The position numbers were made by a program, and so were the translations under genes. The notes below the pieces were generated by a model that saw only the letters and a program-made list of their open reading frames with translations, had not been told where the DNA came from and made no database searches. This document shows, piece by piece, positions 7,421 through 10,883 of a stretch of 10,883 bases of DNA (position 1 is its first letter; every line of letters starts with the position of its first letter). This stretch comes from a bacterium. GTDB taxonomy: Bacteria > Ratteibacteria > UBA8468 > B48-G9 > JAFGKM01. The stretch lies in contig JAOAEP010000006.1 of NCBI GenBank assembly GCA_026416755.1, positions 1 to 10,883 on the forward strand, given 5' to 3'.

Positions 7421-7424
7421 AGAT

Positions 7425-7670
7425 ATGAATAGAGAAGAGATAGCAAAAACGATAAAAGATATTATAGTTGAAAAATTGGGAGTTAATCCTGCAGAAGTTA
7501 CAGAGGAAGCCGCGTTTGTAGAAGACCTAGGGGCAGATTCTCTTGATACAGTTGAACTTGTTATGGATTTTGAAGAAAAGTTTGGTTTAGAAATTCCGGA
7601 TGAAGATGCAGAAAAAATTAAAACTGTAAAAGACGCAATTGATTATATAGAAAAGAAAAAATTACAATGA
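7425..7670 (+). CDS. acpP: Acyl carrier protein
   Basis: ACP carries the growing fatty acid as a thioester on a 4'-phosphopantetheine arm. It is the shared substrate of FabD, FabH, FabG and FabF and the donor for PlsX. The 81-residue, strongly acidic protein has the expected helix pattern and the GADSLDTVELVM signature, with Ser39 as the attachment site. FVEDLGAD precedes it, and the acidic second helix (EFE-like MDFEEKFG, 47-54) would face partner enzymes. The length is typical. It is preceded by one of the two best ribosome-binding sites in the window and ends in an ATGA overlap with fabF. The holo-ACP synthase gene (acpS) that modifies it is not in the window. Confidence 0.98.
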   Translation: MNREEIAKTIKDIIVEKLGVNPAEVTEEAAFVEDLGADSLDTVELVMDFEEKFGLEIPDEDAEKIKTVKDAIDYIEKKKLQ

Positions 7671-8902
7671 GAAAAGTTGTTGTTACTGGAATTGGTCTTG
7701 TTACTCCTCTTGGAAATGATGTAAAAACAAGTTGGCAAAATTTAGTTGAAGGTAAAAGTGGTGTAGATAAAATTTCCTATTTTGATGTTACTTCCTATGA
7801 TACAAAAATAGGTGCAGAAGTTAAGAATTTTACCCTTGAAAATATCCCCGTGAAAGAAAAAAGGAAAATGGATCTTTTTGTCCAATTTGCAATTAAGGCA
7901 ACTGAAGAAGCAATAAAAGATAGTGGTATTGAGTTTAGTGAAGAAGAAAAAGAAAAAGTTGGCGTTATAATAGGAGCAGGTATTGGTGGATTGAGAGTTA
8001 TTGAACAACAACATAAAATCTTAATTGAGAATGGTCCAAATAGGGTTTCTCCATTTTTAATACCTATGTTAATTCCTGATATTGCTTCAGGTAATATTGC
8101 CATTCTTTATGGTTTAAAAGGAATAAATTTTTGTACTGTAAGTGCTTGTGCTTCTGGTGCTCATGCTCTCGCGATCTCCCTTAATTTAATAAGAAGTGGT
8201 GTTACAGATATAATAATTGCTGGTGGAACCGAGTCATGTATAACACCTCTTGGTCTTGCTGGCTTCTGTTCAATGAAAGCACTTTCAACAAGAAATGATC
8301 AACCACAAAAGGCATCAAGACCATTTGATAAAGAAAGAGATGGGTTTGTGATGGGAGAAGGTGCAGGAGTTGTTATTCTTGAATCAGAAGAACATGCAAA
8401 GAAAAGAAAAAGTAATATATATTGCGAATTTGTAGGTGCTGGTATGAGTTGTGATGGTTATCATATTACAGCACCTGATCCTGAGGGTTATGGAGCATAT
8501 CTATCAATGAAATATGCACTTTTAGATGCTGGAATAAATCTACAAGAAGTTGATTATATTAATGCACATGGAACAAGCACTCCATTGAATGATAAAAGTG
8601 AAACACTTGCAATTAAAAAGCTTTTTGGTGAAAATGCCTATAAAATACCTATAAGTTCAATAAAATCAATGATTGGTCACTTATTAGGTGCTGCAGGAGC
8701 AGTTGAGTTTATTTCATCGGTTCTAACTGTAAAAACTGGTATTATACCTCCTACTATTAATTATGAATATCCAGACCCAGAATGTGACCTTGATTATGTT
8801 CCGAATGTGGCAAGAGAAAAAGATGTAAAAGTTGCTATTTCAAATTCATTTGGTTTTGGAGGACATAATGTAACACTTGTTGTTAAAAAATACGAAGGGT
8901 AG
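7667..8902 (+). CDS. fabF: 3-oxoacyl-ACP synthase II (KAS II)
   Basis: FabF condenses malonyl-ACP with the growing acyl-ACP in each round of elongation. The 411-residue protein shows the full KAS I/II active site: Cys161 in VSACASGAHA, His301 in NAHGTSTPLND, Lys333 and His338 in SIKSMIGHLLGAAGAVE (331-347). The C-terminal gate loop is SNSFGFGGHN (392-401). These residues sit two to three positions before their E. coli FabF counterparts, so there is no large gain or loss. The N-terminus MRKVVVTGIGLVTPLG confirms the start, which overlaps the acpP stop by 4 bases. As no other elongating synthase lies nearby, it may serve all chain lengths (inference). In many bacteria rnc follows acpP or fabF. 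Here an acyl-CoA dehydrogenase follows after seven bases. Confidence 0.96.
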   Translation: MRKVVVTGIGLVTPLGNDVKTSWQNLVEGKSGVDKISYFDVTSYDTKIGAEVKNFTLENIPVKEKRKMDLFVQFAIKATEEAIKDSGIEFSEEEKEKVGVIIGAGIGGLRVIEQQHKILIENGPNRVSPFLIPMLIPDIASGNIAILYGLKGINFCTVSACASGAHALAISLNLIRSGVTDIIIAGGTESCITPLGLAGFCSMKALSTRNDQPQKASRPFDKERDGFVMGEGAGVVILESEEHAKKRKSNIYCEFVGAGMSCDGYHITAPDPEGYGAYLSMKYALLDAGINLQEVDYINAHGTSTPLNDKSETLAIKKLFGENAYKIPISSIKSMIGHLLGAAGAVEFISSVLTVKTGIIPPTINYEYPDPECDLDYVPNVAREKDVKVAISNSFGFGGHNVTLVVKKYEG

Positions 8903-8909
8903 GTAAAAA

Positions 8910-10070
8910 ATGGAATATTTTTTAAATGAAGAACAGAAAATGCTCAAAGAACTTGTGAGAAAAATTGCAGAAGAAAAAATTAAACCCAAGAGAGCAGAAT
9001 ATGATGAAAATGAAATTTTCCCTTGGGATATTGTAGAAGAACTTGCAAAAGCAGATCTTTTTGGTATCTTTGTTCCTTCTGAATATGGTGGACTTGGTGG
9101 TGGGGTGTTTGAATTGTGTCTTGTAATTGAAGAATTAAGTAGGATTTGTGCTGGAATTGCGCTTGCCTATGCTGGAACCGCTCTTGGAACATTCCCAATA
9201 ATTATGTTTGGAAATGAAGAACAAAAAGAGAAATACTTACCATCAATAGCAAAGGGAGAAAAACTTGCAGCATTCGCTGTTACAGAACCAGAAGCAGGAA
9301 GTGATATAACAAATTTAAATACAACTGCCAAAAAGGAAGGTAACTATTATGTTTTAAATGGTACAAAACAATGGATAACAAATGGTGGCGAAGCAGAAAT
9401 TTATGTGGTGATTGCTGCAACAGATAAAACAAAAGGCCCGAGAGGTTCAACTGCTTTTATTCTTGAAAAAGGGATGGAAGGTTTTAATTTTGGGAAAAAA
9501 GAAAGAAAACTTGGTATAAGGGCTTCTGCAACAAGAGAATTAATATTTGAAAATTGTAAAGTTCCAAAGGAAAACCTTCTTGGAAGAGAAGGAATGGGTT
9601 TTTTAATAACTTTAAAAAATTTTGATGCCTCAAGACCAGGTGTTGCTGCTCAAGCATTAGGGATAGCACAAGGTGCGTTTGAAGAAGCATTAAAATATGC
9701 TCATACAAGAAAACAGTTTGGACAGACAATAATATCTTTTCAAGCAATAAGTCATATGCTTGCTGATATGGCAACTCAAATTGAAGCAGCAAGATGTTTA
9801 ATATATCAAACAGCAAGAATGATAGATAGTGGTGTAAAAGAATTTTCAAAAGAATCTGCAATGTGTAAATTATTTGCTTCCGATGTTGCTATGAAGGTTA
9901 CAACTGATGTAATTCAAATATTTGGTGGATATGGTTATATGAAGGAATACCCTGTTGAGAAAATGTTTAGAGATGCAAAAATCACTCAGATATATGAAGG
10001 GACAAATCAGATTCAAAGAAATATAATAGCACTTGAACTTATAAAAGAACTTACTAAAAGACAACCCTAA
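8910..10070 (+). CDS. Acyl-CoA dehydrogenase family flavoprotein
   Basis: This is an FAD enzyme of the short/medium-chain acyl-CoA dehydrogenase family, which interconverts acyl-CoA and trans-2-enoyl-CoA, usually with electron-transferring flavoprotein as partner. The 386-residue protein has the helical N-terminal domain (1-120), the FAD-contact signature AFAVTEPEAGSD (121-132) and WITNG (155-159) in the middle domain. The C-terminal helical domain has RKQFGQ (267-272), QIFGGYGYMKEYPVEKMFRD (336-355) and the catalytic base Glu363 in IYEGTNQIQR. Glu at this place is the medium/short-chain and butyryl-CoA dehydrogenase arrangement. The exact substrate cannot be told. It lies seven bases after fabF and appears to belong to the same transcript, where an enoyl reductase might be expected. 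No etfA or etfB is in view. Alternatives are fatty acid or branched-chain amino acid degradation, or a butyryl-CoA-type reduction. Confidence 0.9.
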   Translation: MEYFLNEEQKMLKELVRKIAEEKIKPKRAEYDENEIFPWDIVEELAKADLFGIFVPSEYGGLGGGVFELCLVIEELSRICAGIALAYAGTALGTFPIIMFGNEEQKEKYLPSIAKGEKLAAFAVTEPEAGSDITNLNTTAKKEGNYYVLNGTKQWITNGGEAEIYVVIAATDKTKGPRGSTAFILEKGMEGFNFGKKERKLGIRASATRELIFENCKVPKENLLGREGMGFLITLKNFDASRPGVAAQALGIAQGAFEEALKYAHTRKQFGQTIISFQAISHMLADMATQIEAARCLIYQTARMIDSGVKEFSKESAMCKLFASDVAMKVTTDVIQIFGGYGYMKEYPVEKMFRDAKITQIYEGTNQIQRNIIALELIKELTKRQP

Positions 10071-10077
10071 GGGGGGA

Positions 10078-10883
10078 ATGAAAGAAATAATATATGATAA
10101 AAAAGAAAGAATAAGGATTGATAAATTTTTGAAAGATGAATTGAAATTATCAAGAGAAAGAATAAAAAACTTTATTAAAGAAGGAAAAATAAAAGTAAAT
10201 AATAAAATAATTGCTCCTTCCTATTTACTAAATAAAGATGATTTGATAGAAATTTATGAGGAAAATGAAAAAACAATAGAAGAAATTAAACCAGAAAAAG
10301 GAGATTTAGATATAATTTATGAAGATGAGGATTTAATAGTTGTAAATAAACCCTCTGGGATTTTAACACATGCCACACCTAAAATTAAAACAGGTACATT
10401 AGTAAATTTTTTACTTTACCATACAAACCTTTCAAGTATTGGGAATCCTTATAGGCCAGGGGTTGTCCATCGTCTTGATAAAGAAACAAGCGGAGTTATT
10501 GTCTTTGCGAAAAATGACTTTTCTTACTGGTCTTTAATTGAACAATTTAAAAATAGAGTTGTAAAAAAAGAATACTATGCAATTGTTATAGGTAAATTTC
10601 CAGAAATGAAAAAAAAAGTTGAATTTAGAGTTTCTGCTGATAAAAAAAATCCTCTTCAGATGAAAGTCCAATTTTTAAAAGGAAAGGATGCTTTAACAGA
10701 AATAGAAGTTGAAAAATATATAAATAATTATACACTTCTTAAAATAAAACCAATAACAGGAAGGACACATCAAATTCGTTTAACACTCTCATATCTTGGA
10801 TATCCAGTTTTAGGAGACAAAAAATATGGAAGTAAGAATATAGATGAAAAAAATTTATTCCTTCATTCATACAAAATTTCTTT
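10078..10883 (+). CDS. RluA/RluD-family rRNA pseudouridine synthase, 3' end cut by window
   Basis: This enzyme isomerises uridine to pseudouridine in RNA, most likely 23S rRNA. The frame is open to the window end, giving 268 full codons. Family proteins are about 300-320 residues, so some 40 are missing. An N-terminal S4 RNA-binding domain (about 12-60, with RIDKFLKDELKLSRERIKNF) is followed by the catalytic domain. That domain has VVNKPSGILTH (88-98), the active-site motif HRLDKETSG with Asp134 (131-139), KEYYAIV and ITGRTHQIR. S4 plus the HRLD motif points to the RluD/RluC group, but the target uridine cannot be decided, so I give no symbol. The ATG at 10078 is the only possible start: the frame closes at 10042 and no other start codon intervenes. 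A six-G run (10071-10076) is just one base from the ATG, unusually close for a ribosome-binding site. An A9 tract lies at 10609-10617. Confidence 0.92.
   Translation, partial: MKEIIYDKKERIRIDKFLKDELKLSRERIKNFIKEGKIKVNNKIIAPSYLLNKDDLIEIYEENEKTIEEIKPEKGDLDIIYEDEDLIVVNKPSGILTHATPKIKTGTLVNFLLYHTNLSSIGNPYRPGVVHRLDKETSGVIVFAKNDFSYWSLIEQFKNRVVKKEYYAIVIGKFPEMKKKVEFRVSADKKNPLQMKVQFLKGKDALTEIEVEKYINNYTLLKIKPITGRTHQIRLTLSYLGYPVLGDKKYGSKNIDEKNLFLHSYKIS
10609..10617 (+). repeat. A9 homopolymer in the pseudouridine synthase gene
   Basis: A second run of nine A lies in the C-terminal half of the RluA/RluD-family gene, followed within about 25 bases by an A8 run (10642-10649). The frame is intact as given. 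It may simply reflect lysine codons in an AT-rich genome. Confidence 0.5.

Noticed and set aside
8903..8909. Possible operon break between fabF and the acyl-CoA dehydrogenase.
   Set aside because: The gap is only seven bases, with no hairpin and T-run, so there is no room for a terminator or promoter.
9484..9861. 125-codon open frame on the reverse strand, opposite the acyl-CoA dehydrogenase.
   Set aside because: Its composition is leucine-, glutamine- and phenylalanine-rich, as expected from antisense of AT-rich coding DNA. It has no recognisable domain and lies wholly inside a well-supported gene. The same applies to the other reverse-strand frames in the window.
1..10883. CRISPR arrays, tRNA or rRNA genes, insertion sequences, inverted repeats and a hidden defence system.
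   Set aside because: The whole window is filled by recognised housekeeping genes. I saw no regularly spaced repeats, transposase, cloverleaf-like segment or gene of unknown function.

Overview
The window is a gene-dense, AT-rich (about 30% G+C by eye) piece of a bacterial chromosome. All fourteen recognisable genes lie on the + strand and read as one continuous polycistron. No gap between genes exceeds 15 bases, and most junctions are overlaps, six of them of the 4-base ATGA type. TGA is used as a stop at several of these junctions, so the code is the ordinary bacterial one. I see no RNA gene, mobile element, CRISPR array, promoter or terminator. The gene content (histidine biosynthesis, Sec export, full initiation and elongation of fatty acid synthesis, an acyl-CoA dehydrogenase) fits a free-living bacterium. 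The phylum cannot be fixed from sequence alone. A low-GC anaerobe, or an uncultured lineage of the Omnitrophota/Aerophobota sort, is only a guess.

Layout: 3-380 hisI; 377-2588 the secD-secF pair of the protein-export machinery; 2585-3654 rsmD and coaD (16S rRNA methylation, coenzyme A synthesis); 3620-3805 rpmF (ribosomal protein L32); 3802-8902 a lipid block plsX-fabH-fabD-fabG-acpP-fabF; 8910-10070 an acyl-CoA dehydrogenase; 10078 to the window end, an S4-domain pseudouridine synthase of the RluA/RluD family, cut off by the window edge.

The central block is coherent. CoaD makes dephospho-CoA, the precursor of the CoA that donates phosphopantetheine to ACP and carries the acetyl/malonyl substrates. 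FabD loads malonyl onto ACP, FabH primes, FabF elongates and FabG reduces the 3-keto group. PlsX converts acyl-ACP to acyl phosphate for phospholipid synthesis. The 3-hydroxyacyl dehydratase (FabZ) and a recognised enoyl reductase (FabI/K/L/V) are not in the window. An acyl-CoA dehydrogenase sits directly after fabF instead.

This is mostly a conventional housekeeping super-operon and I do not see a new defence or mobile system. The points most worth a second look are the acyl-CoA dehydrogenase in the fab cluster, a FabG whose cofactor pocket looks NADH-type, matched perfect Shine-Dalgarno sites placed only before rpmF and acpP, and the 35-base coaD/rpmF overlap.
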